DNA of 64,000 nt, taken from positions 79,648,152 through 79,712,151 of the forward strand of contig NC_083597.1 in NCBI RefSeq assembly GCF_020882245.1. Direction: 5' to 3'. Under the pieces are notes generated by a model that was not told the DNA's origin, searched no databases, and saw nothing but the letters and a program-made list of their open reading frames with translations. The DNA comes from Rhopalosiphum padi. Its lineage: Eukaryota; Arthropoda; Insecta; Hemiptera; Aphididae. The position numbers and the translations under genes are program-made. Shown here piece after piece: positions 50,901 through 62,683 of the stretch; the stretch's first letter is position 1, and each line of letters opens with the position of its first letter.

Positions 50901-52315
50901 CGATCGAATACAGGGTAAAGGCATTATAACATAGGGACGTGTTTTATTCATCTAAAGGTTTTTATTTTCATTTCGTATTTTATCGACTTGATTTGCATAT
51001 ACATCGCACGTGCTTGTTATTCGGACGACGAGCGTATACATACACTATATATATATACCTATATTTTAGTAGTACATTGTTAAGTGTATACGACAGACCC
51101 GATCGGTATATTTTAAAGGTGTGATGAATAAAGTGTAAAATAATAATATAATATATTTAGCACTTCAGACACACGGTCGGCTTTCGATCATCGTCCTCGT
51201 CCCTGCAGCCCGTTCCCGGAAGACGACGACGGGGTTTGGCGGTCGGGCGATTGTTTTCGAGAGACGTTTTTTGAATGTTAAACACCCCAAGGTTTATCGC
51301 GCTTCTACTTTCCCCTATAGAACAGCCGCTGCGCGATGTAATAATAACTCAATTACACACCTTACTCGCCGCTTCGAGGAGGGTTCGATTCGAAAATTTC
51401 TGTCCTCAATCAAAAACTAAATGAGGTGAAATCGGGACAAATAAAGGGCACTCCTTGCAATTTGCTACGGTTTTTTTTTTTCAAGTCGTTATATTGTACG
51501 CGTTTTTCTTAGAGCATAAAAAAAACCGTCTTATTTAAAAGTCGTTTCAATCAGAAAAACGTGAGTGCGGCGGCAAGAGAAAAAACTAAACGGGCTGGTA
51601 AATGGAAATAAGTTTAATTGACCGAAAAATGAAACTTTTCGGGGGCCTTTTGTTTCAATTAGTTTGCCGAAGAAAATAAATTAAATACGCTAGCGCATAT
51701 CAAAGTGATTTATTTCGGATAACTAAAGCCGTTCTCTGGAGATTTTTTTGTTCGTTCTTCAGTTTATTTATTTTTTATTGTAACTCACGCGCCCTATAGC
51801 TATCGACCGTCCGGGAACCGAAACCAATTCTAGATATAATAAGTCAAAAAATTGCAAGGCAAAAATCAAAAGGTTTGAAAACATGAACTCTGGTTTTCAT
51901 AATTTTCGGTTTACGTCTTTTGCAAGTATATCGAATGTACGAAAGAAGTGAAAAGGGAAAGACAGTATAAAAAAACTATTTACGCTGATGGACATAATAG
52001 GTAAATTGTATATGATATTATATTATAATAATATCGGCACGCCCGCTTAATGCAAATATAATAACAGTAGCGTGGAAAGGCGATTTCCGATTTGCTCGAC
52101 CGGTCGGCTCTTACGTCGAAAAGGGTCGTGTCGACGGGGAGACGGCCTTTGCGTGTCTGCAGGCAGCTGCCGGCTGTTTTGCATAATTTCGCATATTATT
52201 CAAATGGCACTCGCAATCGAAGTCGAGTTGGAAACCTGGTGGCGGCGGAAGACAGGCGGATTTGCGTTGTTTCAATTATTATATAGAATTGCATATACGT
52301 ATATATTACCTATAC

Positions 52316-52337
52316 ATATATATATATATATATATAT
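52316..52337. repeat. (AT)11 microsatellite
   Basis: Eleven AT units; another tract lies at 52401-52417. Confidence 0.95.
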
Positions 52338-52696
52338 CGTACATACAGCATAACCGCTGCAGCGTGTTGACCTGGAGTTGTATACGATTACGCCGTATCG
52401 ATATATATATATATATACATTTATTTATCTACATATATCTACTGGTGCTGCAGTTGTACAACCTGCACAATGTGCGTGTGTGCGTTCGTCGCCGTGCCGT
52501 ATACATAATAATAATATGTGAAGCAGCACGCGCGGCTTATCTACAGGCTCTGTGGGATATGTGCATTATACGTTATTATTATACCATTCCGGTATTCACC
52601 GATTTCGACGACAAACGACGGCGTTAATTAAAAGGGTTAAACGCTATACGTGCCGGGGATCCCCGTATTAGCGGAGCGGTTTGCAGTCGATTATTG

Positions 52697-52722
52697 TTAT
52701 TATTATTATTATTATTATTATT
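52697..52722. repeat. (TTA)8 microsatellite
   Basis: Eight TTA units flanked by GC-rich sequence. In minus-strand frames it encodes an asparagine run. Confidence 0.95.
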
Positions 52723-53060
52723 GCCGTCCGATAATCGAGCTGTCGTTGGCGCGCGCCGCGGACAAAGGCGGAACATCGATTTCCGTCGATTGTTACGACC
52801 TAACACAATGTTATAACACGTCTGCGTGTGTATTATAATATTATGATTACGTGTATGAGGGTAACGTTCACGTATCCAGTAAACTCTCGGCTTTCCCGTC
52901 CCAATCAAGTCAGACTAAAACAATATAATAATACATTGACATTGTAATATATATAATATATATAACATATGCGTGCGTGTGTGTGTAAATGATAATACGA
53001 TGACACTCCGTGTGCATGGCGCTACGACCATTATTATTATTGTGTTGTCCGTTGTTTACT

Positions 53061-54640
53061 CGTCGCCCGCGGTGTCAATCCATACGTCTTTACTTTGGTT
53101 TATAATAATATAACGTAGGTATTGGACACGCCAACGAAATTCTCAATATTTACTGAAATGATTAAGTAAGGTACATCGTAGATGATTAAATTGATTAGTT
53201 TTGTCAAGTGAAATATTTTACGCGCGTTATTTGAACTTTTATTACTCTTATGCGAATTGCTTGAATTCACATATTGATAATTTCATTTCCAAATTGAACA
53301 GTCCTGTTTTGTATTACTATTGTGCTTTATTATTGTAGATAAGAAATAAAATGCACTATTCAGATACGATTATTAGTTTTTGTTGAATTGTCCTATTATT
53401 TTCTAAATAACTATATTAGCATATTATGAGACTTATATCTTAGTATATATGTTACAAAAAAAATACTCCGTTCGTATAACATAATATTACATATCATACG
53501 AATGATGTCAAAAATGCAATTAATTCGCTGAGATTATCGTGTATTCCAGAACATTTAGAGAAAACATTCACATGCGAATGACAGCGACATTTATTTAGAA
53601 ATATTTTAATAACTTTGATATTTATAAAAAGAAAAACTCGTGTACATATATTAAATACATTATAATATAGTATGCGCTTTTCCACGAATGTCTGCGTGCT
53701 TATTCATTATATATATATATATATTAGGAAACGGTTAGTAGACACTAGACAGCGTTTGAAACCACTGCCGGTGTATGCGCTTTGCACATACTTTTCGTCA
53801 AAGGCGTTCCACGTGTCGTCGTCGTCGTATATGCACATGTTATAGGTATAATATAATATAGTATGTATTTTACGACACTTAAAATACTGCACCAAAAAGC
53901 TTCAGTCATGAAAAAAAGGTCTCTGAAATTTGACCGCCTTTTGGTAAGCAGTTACTTTACAGAATTGTTTGACAAAGTGATTTGTAAAATATTATAAGTC
54001 CATTTATCGTTATGTAATTTCTCGTCAACAATATTGTACCACTGTAACCGCTAAATTGGTTCAGTCACTATTATAAACTGCAAGTTTGATAATAATAGTC
54101 AAAATCCTCATATCATTATGGACCGGAAAAAACTCTATTTCATTGATGTTTTTTTAAAGACACGTTGGATTTCCGCGAGTTTTTCGCAGAGCATTCCCAG
54201 CTTTCACGATATAATCACACATTAAATCAGACGTCAATCAACTACATATCATGTAATTTGTGTCTTAAAACGTAGTGGATAGGAGATGACACCCTTTTAC
54301 TCTTTAAATACCAAATTTTCAAATAATAGATCTATTCATGTTGACACTATATTATAGCAGTCCATGATGATGTTTTGTAGAATTTTAAAACTAGTGAACA
54401 TATTTCAAGTTAGTAATATTTACATTATTACGTGTATTACTTTAAGTGTTCAATATGTATGATATATGTACCTATTGTACGAAATATATTTTTTTAAACA
54501 TAATTTATATTTTGATCTCACAAAATAAATAAACCTCGTTACCTTTATATACCTATTGCATACAGTATATGTGCCTAATATCTACGCGTAATGCTTTTAA
54601 AAAAATACATAACAACAACAATGTGATGTAAATATTATAT
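53061..54640. other. AT-rich stretch
   Basis: AT-rich, with short low-complexity frames and an (AT)n tract near 53709-53724. No gene seen. Confidence 0.6.
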
Positions 54641-54908
54641 AACGCGTTAATTAGAGGTAAAAAACTGGCGGAGGGGGCTGTCCCCTTGTCACTCCAGACT
54701 ATACGCCAAAGTAGGTATATACATTATAGTGTATATAAATGTTATAATATTATTATGTGTTGTGTAATAATATGTATATTGTAAATTGTACACGCCACGA
54801 ACGTGAAATCGCACGCACAAATTAAGTGCAGCGCGGGGCCACCTCTGATTTTGACACGACCACTACATATTCTATATATATTATACCGCCGTACTAGCTG
54901 TTACTGCT

Positions 54909-54965
54909 ACGACGACGGCGACGACGAACGACTGCGACGACGGTGACGACGACGACGACGACGAC
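54909..54965. repeat. (ACG)n-rich trinucleotide tract
   Basis: ACG/GAC units with a few interruptions, ending in seven near-perfect copies. On the minus strand it reads CGT repeats. Confidence 0.85.
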
Positions 54966-55105
54966 AAAAGTCCGCGATCGCCCGACTGTGTGATTTAAAT
55001 ACAATTTCGAAAATTACTTCTGACAAAACAATTACTGATGCGCTGCAATGCGAGCGGCTTTTGGGGTTAAACAACTTTTGGGCGCAAATTGTTGGATTGT
55101 GAAAT

Positions 55106-55134
55106 GGGATTAGCGGGGAGGGCGGGCAAACGGG
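55106..55134 (+). other. Compact G-quadruplex motif
   Basis: G-runs at 55106-55108, 55115-55118, 55120-55122, 55124-55126 and 55132-55134. The last four are separated by loops of 1, 1 and 5 bases, meeting the usual G3N1-7 rule. Quadruplex formation is inferred. Confidence 0.55.
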
Positions 55135-55295
55135 CGCATATAGGTCGGTTTTTAAACCTATACGCGCGAGCAGGCGGTACACGCGCGCGCCAGTACACTG
55201 TGCAGTGCAGTTACACGCGCCGCGCACACACACTCAACTTTCTAGTGGGTTAGTTCGAGTTAAGTAAGGTCGGCTGCACCCGATATACGGGAACC

Positions 55296-55315
55296 ATATA
55301 TATATATATATATAT
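55296..55315. repeat. (AT)10 microsatellite followed by (TG)n tracts
   Basis: Ten AT units, then (TG)n tracts at 55338-55351 and 55395-55407. Confidence 0.9.
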
Positions 55316-55596
55316 ACGCATGCACATACGCGTACGAGTGTGTGTGTGTGTTTGGGATCGTGTGTGAGAGCGCCAGCGCTACAGTAAAAGGGACGTGTGT
55401 GTGTGTGCGTATAGGAAAACGGGATCAGTCTATTGGAAACGAGACACTGCTGAGAATTTTCGCAAAACTCGAATTAACCGAATTATACGGAGCCGATTGA
55501 AAAGTTCAACGATATACACTTAATGCGGGCAATGTTGTTTTTGTTTAATGGCCTACTGCGGCGTACACATTATACGGCGTATGCCCGATTGTTGTA

Positions 55597-55615
55597 ATAT
55601 ATATATATATATATA
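55597..55615. repeat. (AT)n microsatellite
   Basis: Nine to ten uninterrupted AT units. Confidence 0.9.
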
Positions 55616-55830
55616 CGTATTGTAATGATAATATGTGTCATGTACGCACATTGTACACGCAAGTGCGGCGGCACTTGCAATAATTATATATTATTTTTTT
55701 CCCGCGCGTTCGTTTTTCGTCGCCTGTGCACCTATAACCTACACCCATTAAGATGACGCGACCACGACTGACGACAACGCAGCAGATTAGCGCCCAGAGA
55801 AATCGATTTTGTGTACTTGGTAACACTGAA

Positions 55831-56560
55831 TTAACTTATAACCGAATTTTAAGGTAATAACTAACAACATTATAGTATCCCTTGGTATTTTTTTTTTTTA
55901 TAATTTAATTTTTAATGAATTATAACTGTTATGGAAAATACGCAACAATTTTAAAATTCTAACGATTCGCTTTAAAATAGCTTACCCTTATTTCTTTGAA
56001 AATTTAAAAATCATATTTTATATCTATTCGATTATAAGTATAAGCGTTCAATTTTTCCCACATCGTCGGCTACAATCGAATAAAATGTCGCCGAATCAGA
56101 ATACGAGAATTCAAAACGATACACCATATTGACCATTTATTATTAAATACCAATTATTGTAAAAGCACGATTATTTTTGCGGATAACCAACATCGACTAG
56201 CTGTCTATAACTAATGATTTTTTCCTATGGAATTGATCATTGTCAACGCGCAATGCAATTCTTTGTAGATTATATTATATCGGAACATTGGATTATGAAA
56301 TACTATAGGTAATGTACTTATCAATAATTTATTATTTATAGAATCTAGGTAGTATAATATTACGATGTGCGCGTATTCCGTTGCAGCAGCGGCTACGATG
56401 AATAAGTATACCAAAAATTATAAAGTACGTAACTCGGACAAAACGATTTTCGATTTTGAAGCGGAAAAGTGGCTACACAGACACATATACACACACAACC
56501 ACGTTAATAAGATTACAGGCTGAGGGTTTTCGGCAAAAAGTTTTTCGGCGGCAAAATTTA
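55831..56560. other. AT-rich stretch
   Basis: AT-rich background without a recognisable gene. Confidence 0.6.
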
Positions 56561-57004
56561 AATAATTCTTCTCTTTTTCCGTTCGAATAAATCTACCCCT
56601 TCCGACCACCGCCGTTCCTCGAACCCCGAAAAAAATTCCCCGTCGAAGAGTTGCGCCGACGAGAGATCTCCCCGACCGTGTATAATCGGCGTTAGCTATA
56701 GCGCGGTGAACGGGCGTGCGGTGGCGGAGGTGGCTGAGGCTGATGCTGCGGCGGCGGCGGGGTAGGTTTAAATAACGATTTTCGCTCGTCGAATTCCCTC
56801 GTCGCGCAGTATTTTAATATTAATTATTATTAAAAGTCGTCGTCCTCGTTGTTGTGTTATTTCCGAGGCTCTTTTCCGAAGGCGCCAAACTTATCCCAAT
56901 CCGCCAAAGCTCTTTTCACTGCTTAATTATTAATTATTCCGAAAATCGACTGGCCCGTTATGACGCAATGATTTGGCAGTTGCCATACGCGTATAAATAT
57001 ATAA

Positions 57005-57022
57005 GTGTGTGTGTGTGTGTGT
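57005..57022. repeat. (GT)9 microsatellite
   Basis: Nine GT units, 40 bp before the (AG)n tract. Confidence 0.95.
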
Positions 57023-57062
57023 TTATAAGCGCACCCGTTCCGCGTGAAAGAGAGATATATAA

Positions 57063-57085
57063 AGAGAGAGAGAGAGAGAGAGAGA
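57063..57085 (+). repeat. (AG)n tract (GAGA-factor-type)
   Basis: Eleven AG units followed by ATAGACAGAGAGACAG. GAGA elements of this kind are common near insect promoters; here only the repeat itself is certain. Confidence 0.9.
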
Positions 57086-57200
57086 TAGACAGAGAGACAG
57101 AATTTGTATTTATACATACTTTGTACTTTAAATTATATGCAACCGACGCTTTATAACTCCGCTCGCATTGCCCTGACATTGCGTGTACGTTAATCACGAT

Positions 57201-58688
57201 TTAGAGGCCATACATACTATATAATTTCATCGTAATATTGCATACGCAACATTATAATATTTCCTATACAATTTTATGAATACGATTTTTCCTCATAATT
57301 TTATTCGTTAAGACTATTCGATACTCTTTACTCGTATTAAAACACAGTTCATGATTATTATTATTTTCTTTCTTTTTTTATTCATTTTTTTAAAATATTA
57401 ATATTAAATATTAAGATATTTTGACCGGTCACCGACGAACGATTGAATGCGGATTGAAAATCTATTTATAATAGCACATAGTTTATAGTTTTTCCTTGTT
57501 TATGTGAAATGGAAAATAACCGACAACCATCGAACAATGTTATATATATATTATATAGTGACATAATATTGTACACAGATTTCCATGAATTTATATATAC
57601 TCGACATTTTTTAATAAAATATTTATAAAGTAAAAATGATTATGTTTCGCATGCACCAAGAATTATACTCGATAAATGATGTAGACGTTTAAATGTGGCA
57701 AAGATAAAAAAAACAAAATAAAAACTAGAAAATCCTAAATGTCCATTTGACTGATGCTATCCATTAACGCGACAATTCGTCATAACGAATGACATGACAT
57801 TTAAACATTTATATTATACTCTTGTGCAAATAGTAATGTCTTGGCTAGGTTTTCTGATTATTAGTTATTATCAGCATCGCCGCGGTCAAAACTTTCAACT
57901 TTTCATGAGACTTATTTTCAACTTTAAATAAGATAACACTGATATCTATGTTTTCTTCATAGGTATTGAAAGCCAAACTCTAAAGGGCGACACATTATGT
58001 AAAACACAATATTTTTCGAGTAGCAGGAAAACCACAAAATATAGTTCTAACCTAAACAACACTAAGTTAAGTACTTCTATTTCATTTTTGAAAGATAAAA
58101 CTCGATGGTAATTATGATTATAGAGTATAAATTAAGGTAAATAAACATGGAATTTATTGATTGACATTTTGAACTTTATGATGGTCACAAACGTCTCTTA
58201 TAAATTTCAACAGACCTGGTCTAAGCCCACCAATAACCCATATTTTGTGAATGGTGTACAGTATTAATATCACAAACGGTGATTATCCTTCTACAATCCT
58301 TCCATGTATATTAGTGCTCGGACACATAAATCCGAAATCAAGCCGCCTTTGCATTATTTATTACATTGTATTATCTATTTATGTATAAAATATGTGAAAT
58401 GCAATATATCAGAACAGTTTTAAAAGTAGTTTGAATAATTTTCGAAAATATACCCAATCCATTAATTAATTAGGTAATTAGGCTATTTCGCTAGAATTAA
58501 TTCACAATACGAAATACACCTGCGTGGATGCCGATTTTCCCGCGTAAACTTAGATTTACTGAAATAGAGATACGCCGATATAGCATCATATTTTACTAGT
58601 TTGTTCAATTTTGTCCTGATGAAGTCGGATTGTACAGCTATAGAATTATGTATATTTATATTGTAATAATATGTATACGGATTATGCA
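57201..58688. other. AT-rich stretch
   Basis: AT-rich. TGACCGGTCA, a perfect 10-bp palindrome, lies at 57422-57431. No coding frame of even composition. Confidence 0.55.
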
Positions 58689-58694
58689 TTTATT
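58689..58694 (-). other. Candidate minus-strand polyadenylation signal
   Basis: TTTATT on the + strand gives AATAAA on the minus strand, 243 bases beyond the stop of the 34-aa frame. Confidence 0.2.
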
Positions 58695-58800
58695 ACATAC
58701 GTGGAAATAACATATGTGTTTCGCGTGGTTTACGCAGACACGACTGGATGAAATGCGTTCGTCTGCACCGATTCTGTGGCTGAGTCTGGTGCATCGTTAT

Positions 58801-58819
58801 TACTATTATTATTATTATA
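58801..58819. repeat. (TTA)n microsatellite
   Basis: Six TTA units; a similar tract occurs at 59125-59143. Confidence 0.85.
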
Positions 58820-58936
58820 AACGCCGAACGATTGGGTTGTCGGAAACAGTCGTACACAAATATCTGGTGTAGGATACATACAGTACACGTGTTAGGTATA
58901 GGTGTGTACTCGGCTATGTGTATAGTGTATATAATA

Positions 58937-59041
58937 TCATCGTTTCAGTTCGATTATTCGGATTATTTCGCGAGGGATTCCGGCGGGCCGGCGGAATTGT
59001 CGTCGTTTTGCGGTCTCGTCGTCGTTGCAATGCTGCAGCAT
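58937..59041 (-). CDS. Candidate 34-aa small ORF in a predicted second exon
   Basis: On the minus strand CCTCCCGCAG ends at 59045 and is followed by GGG-ATG (ATG at 59041-59039); the frame stops with TGA at 58939-58937. The product is 34 residues, beginning MLQHCNDDETAKRR and ending IRIIELKR: polar, highly charged and without a signal peptide. It joins in silico to an ATG-free leader exon (59530-59357) through a 312-base intron with GT and AG ends. The same DNA can be read on the + strand as an open, acceptor-flanked segment (58949-59052), so strand assignment is uncertain. No homologue is recognised. Confidence 0.18.
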   Translation of the reverse strand: MLQHCNDDETAKRRQFRRPAGIPREIIRIIELKR

Positions 59042-59356
59042 CCCCTGCGGGAGGTTATAACAACACACATTATTATACGTACACCGTGCAATAATATACA
59101 TAGTAATATTATAACACATATACGATTATTATTATTATTATTACATTCGTCATCGTTGTACACATACAAACACACATATACGCGTACAAACTATTCTGTT
59201 AACGAACCCCTTCCTCTCCCGCAGACGCATTTTGCTCCGTCGAACGTTGTGGTTTTAAGTGTGCAATTCGGGCGTTCGCACACACGCAAACACGTCATGC
59301 CCGCGTGACAATATCATATACAACATACGTCTATATACTTACCCGTCACCGCTCAC

Positions 59357-59530
59357 CTGTGTACCGTTAATATGCCGCTGTAGGGTGCGACACGTCGTCG
59401 GACACGCCAACAATTCGGCTCGTCGGTCAGTCGGTCGGTGCGAGCAATTATCGGTGCGTGGACCGGAGGCAGGAAGCGATCTGCGTGTTTTTGCGGTCTG
59501 TCTGCGTATGACAACCGGGACGTAGCTCTC
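59357..59530 (-). promoter_or_regulatory. Candidate CpG-rich leader exon with tandem splice donors
   Basis: The minus strand contains no ATG from 59628 down to 59357. It ends at ACAG followed by GTGAGC (GT at 59356-59355). A second donor, CGG followed by GTAAGTAT (GT at 59342-59341), lies 14 bases further. Both match the donor consensus well. The region is CpG-rich, and a CT-rich (GAGA on minus) tract lies about 470 bp upstream at 60001-60066. This fits a 5' non-coding exon; the exact start is unknown. Confidence 0.2.
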
Positions 59531-59628
59531 ACGAAGTGCAGCAGACGCTCTATGTGGCGATATAGTAATGCTGTGCGCGGGATACGTTAAATTATTTGAA
59601 GTCAGCCGTTTTTGCAGTCTATAATTTC

Positions 59629-59646
59629 ATATATATATATATATAT
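59629..59646. repeat. (AT)9 microsatellite
   Basis: Nine AT units upstream (minus sense) of the candidate leader exon. Confidence 0.9.
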
Positions 59647-60000
59647 GTATATTGTAAACGATAGCGTAAAATTATATCAGTCCGTTCGAAATGAATATAT
59701 ACACGACATCAGCTGTTACGCGCGCGCGAGTGAAACGCGTTTATTCCGTCTTCTTTTTCATTCTTGTGATATATAATAATATTGTGTATAATCACTTTGG
59801 CGTATGCGCGGAGGAAGAGGGAAAAAATGGAAATATTCAAACGTAGACCGAAATTTACATACTCTTTTTGCGCCGTTTGTATGCAAATCATTAAGGAAAA
59901 CGCTTCCGATGTAAATGCATCCTATTCCACCGCTGCCGCCAAAGAGGTATATGTACGTTTATATATAGTCGCTTGGCGGTACGTAGTATAGGGGCGGGAT

Positions 60001-60066
60001 CTTTCTCTCGCACTCATTCTCTCTCAGTCTATCTCTCTCGCACACTCGCTTTATCTCGCTCTCTTT
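60001..60066. repeat. CT-rich tract, GAGA-type on the minus strand
   Basis: TCTCTC units with CAC and CAT interruptions. On the + strand it is followed by TTTGTACAG, an excellent acceptor-like ending at 60072, and could equally be a polypyrimidine tract. On the minus strand it is a GAGA cluster. Confidence 0.6.
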
Positions 60067-60072
60067 GTACAG

Positions 60073-60740
60073 ACGTTTAATTGTTGCCTTTGGAAAAACT
60101 CCGTCTTATAAACTTTGCCGGCGCGCAACTGCCGGTTAAGTGTTTAATTGGCGAAAACCCCCGTCGGGTGTGTATAAATATTTTAATAATGCCGCCAAAT
60201 ATTTTTCGTAAGAGGATTAAGTATGTGAGTTCCACCGAGTTCCGGATATTTGCGCCTGGACCGATGCTGCGTACCGAGAAATCCGGTTGAATTATTTACA
60301 CCGAGGATACATATATACAACCGACAGCGGTGGTAACGACGGCGGCCGTTCGGCAGTTTTATTTATTTTTCTTCATCTTTTTCACCTTTAATAACATTTT
60401 TGTTCCTAATTTTTGCCATATAAATTTTAACGACAACCGCCTCTACTTCACCCGGCTGCACCTCGACAATTCCACAATGTAATCACGGTGGCGAAAACGA
60501 CCCGCTGCCGGCGTTTGGTCTTGCAGAATTAGGATTCTGCTGTGTATCCTCGCGCTACCCGTCCTTTCTTTTCATCGTAAAGGCTACAAAGGGTCATAGC
60601 GCGTCTGACGTAAAACGTTACTGCGGGATACGATGACGGTGTCACGTACGTGACAATCGTTGATTTTCTAGGAGTGGACCATGAAAGTGACTCTCTTTGC
60701 TTTCTCTCTAAATATATATACAAGTATTCACATGACCACT
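60073..60740. other. Balanced, possibly conserved non-coding segment
   Basis: Non-repetitive balanced sequence in which GTTTAATTG occurs twice (about 60075 and 60139). The + frame at 60081-60290 has a stop immediately upstream and no initial ATG. No exon could be supported. Confidence 0.4.
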
Positions 60741-62080
60741 AATACTATTTTTACTCTCGAAATACTTAAAGTATAAAATTGACATTTCTTGTGTTATGAG
60801 ATTGACAAGACGTGATATGTACCTAATTGATATTTATATAGATGTATAGTTTTGGCGTTAAGATTAGAAATTATACTGTATTTTATCGGACAGCGGCTGA
60901 AATTAGATCCTTACTATTTTTGTAGGTTTTTAGAAGGTCTTAACCTCTTCACTATTTTTGACATCCGTGACTTCGCCACTGTTTAATACGCACTAAACGC
61001 AGAACAAGATGTTGAAACCTTAAACACTATATTATTGTTATAATAGAGGCTATAGCATCGTTATGGGTCGAATATTGTCTGGTTTAACTTAGTCACAACG
61101 TGTGTGACACGTGAAACACGAAATGATCGGTGTGAAATGATTTGAATAACGGTTTTTATATTATTTCTAAAATATATACTGTAATAAGGTAAACTAACGA
61201 GACGATCACAATATTCGAAATAATGTTATTAATGGAAATTCTATGATGATTGATACGCTTAATATTGTTGTAACTATATTTTTGTGGGTATTAAATTTGC
61301 ATTATTACGTTGTTCGTTTTGTTAGAACGACAGCGATCGAATGATTTATTTTTACACGATCGAAAGATATTTATGATAAAAATGAAACACACAGTTTAAA
61401 AATATGTATTATAATTTATTTTTTCTATACGGTATGTTATATTTAATCAATGATATAATACATTACACTATATGTAAGTATTTGCTTGTATAGGGTCAAA
61501 TATAGCATTTAAATTTTCTTCGTAATTCTGTTACTAATTAATATGATACAATATTTGTATATTATCGTATACTGGAGTTTAAGTACGATGAATCAAAACA
61601 ATTGTACTATTTATTGTTTAATGCGTCTTTTATTTCAGACGTTAAAAAATAATACAGTATTTTCTCATTTCAAAACTGTTATTGCTGCCGTATGTGTATG
61701 TTCTAATACCATAATATAGAAATAAAGACGTGTTATACCATATACATGTACCTCGATTAAATCTACCATAGAAATACCGTCATTATAGCCTATAAGCCCT
61801 CCAATCGAGTTTTATTGGATTTTTATTAAACGGAATTCCATATTATAAAATTAATAAATAAACTATTAACAACACTATAGCTGTTTATAGGAATACCAGC
61901 TCGTTCTCTGTTGATCGGGACACATAAACTGATATACCTATATAACTGTATAGATATCATCGGTATTTGATCATTATTCAAAGGTACTAAAATCTAAAAA
62001 AAAATAATAATAAAAAATTATTTAAATTCGAATCAAAATCACCGGATAGGCGCCATATAATCGCATATTTTATAGAATCA
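60741..62080. other. AT-rich stretch
   Basis: AT-rich. CACGTG occurs at about 61114. CGCCACTG at 60974-60981 resembles an hAT terminus but has no partner. No gene seen. Confidence 0.55.
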
Positions 62081-62683
62081 ACTGTTATTATATTATTACC
62101 GTCGTCGTTGCAGTTATAGTGTAGTTGCATGTGTGGTACCTGCAGTAGCGGTACGTGCATTGTTTTATTTCGAAACTGTTGCTCGGTTGTGAACTAAAAT
62201 GAAAAATGATGAAAAAATAAAAAACCGTCTCGTCACCGGTGCGTTACGTAGATACTACCCGCCCGTATTTTACGTATATAGTTAGGTGCGGCGGAGAATA
62301 GCTGGTATGTCTATTGTCGATGATCGGCGGCAATTGAATGGGAATAAGAGATTTTTAATACGAAAATGATTTGTCGTCGTTCGGCTCGGGCGATCCCGAT
62401 GATTGATTAGTAGTGCTATATAGTATATACTCACTGCGGCACCCGCCGTCCGACCGTATATAACATATATATTGTAATACGCTCGCCGCCGAGTCGTTAG
62501 ATAATTCCACCGCCGCCGTCGTTCAATGGACTTCATCGGAAATCGATGATTAATGCTCTACCGCTATCTCGTGTTTAATGATATATATTTTATATATAAA
62601 ATAATAATATATTATGTGCGCTCCTCGGCGTGTATGCATTATACGCGGCTGCAGTATCCAAGGACGATATATGTGTACTCGTT

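Larger units (their letters stand above)
50901..53060. other. CpG-rich block
   Basis: A balanced to GC-rich block. A frame open from 51139 to 51420 (93 codons, no ATG) spans an acceptor-like CCCTGCAG ending at 51208; its translation is Arg-rich and unrecognised. 51600-51760 has TCAATTAG and AAATTAAA words in balanced sequence, resembling conserved non-coding DNA. (AT)n and (TTA)n tracts occupy the right part. Confidence 0.5.
54641..55830. other. CpG-rich block
   Basis: Begins with a transposon-end-like AACTGGCGGAGGGGGCTG at 54664-54681. It contains a (GAC)n-type tract, a compact G-quadruplex motif, and interleaved (AT)n and (TG)n repeats. A donor-like GTAAGG follows GAGTTAA at about 55264. 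A minus-strand frame (55233-54907) ends in an Arg/Ser run produced by the trinucleotide tract; it lacks an ATG and is not called. Confidence 0.5.
56561..57200. other. CpG-rich block with GAGA repeat
   Basis: CpG-rich, with a (CGG)n run at 56748-56762, a homeodomain-type cluster TTAATTATTAATTATT at about 56922-56938, a (GT)n tract and an (AG)n tract. The frame at 56854-57156 (+) runs through the repeats and is not credible as protein. Confidence 0.5.

Noticed and set aside
51139..51420. 93-codon + strand open frame with CCCTGCAG acceptor-like site
   Set aside because: No ATG, a weak polypyrimidine tract, Arg-rich translation expected from CpG-rich sequence, and no partner exon.
54907..55233. 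Minus-strand frame with an RS-like Arg/Ser tail
   Set aside because: The tail is simply the (ACG)n tract read on the minus strand, the frame has no ATG, and no promoter or splice site was found.
58832..59308. Longest + strand frame, 158 codons
   Set aside because: It begins at TTG, the first ATG comes about 28 codons in, and the second half is derived from (TTA)n and ACACAT repeats. Only the 58949-59052 part is protein-like and is discussed separately.
59827..59991. 54-codon + strand ATG frame with AAAGAG|GTATAT donor-like site and the strong acceptor at 60072
   Set aside because: Joining at these sites gives a stop after about twelve codons, and no alternative phase extends it. The splice words alone are not enough.
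60974..60981. CGCCACTG as a possible hAT right end
   Set aside because: Eight bases only, with no matching left end, no target duplication and no subterminal similarity.
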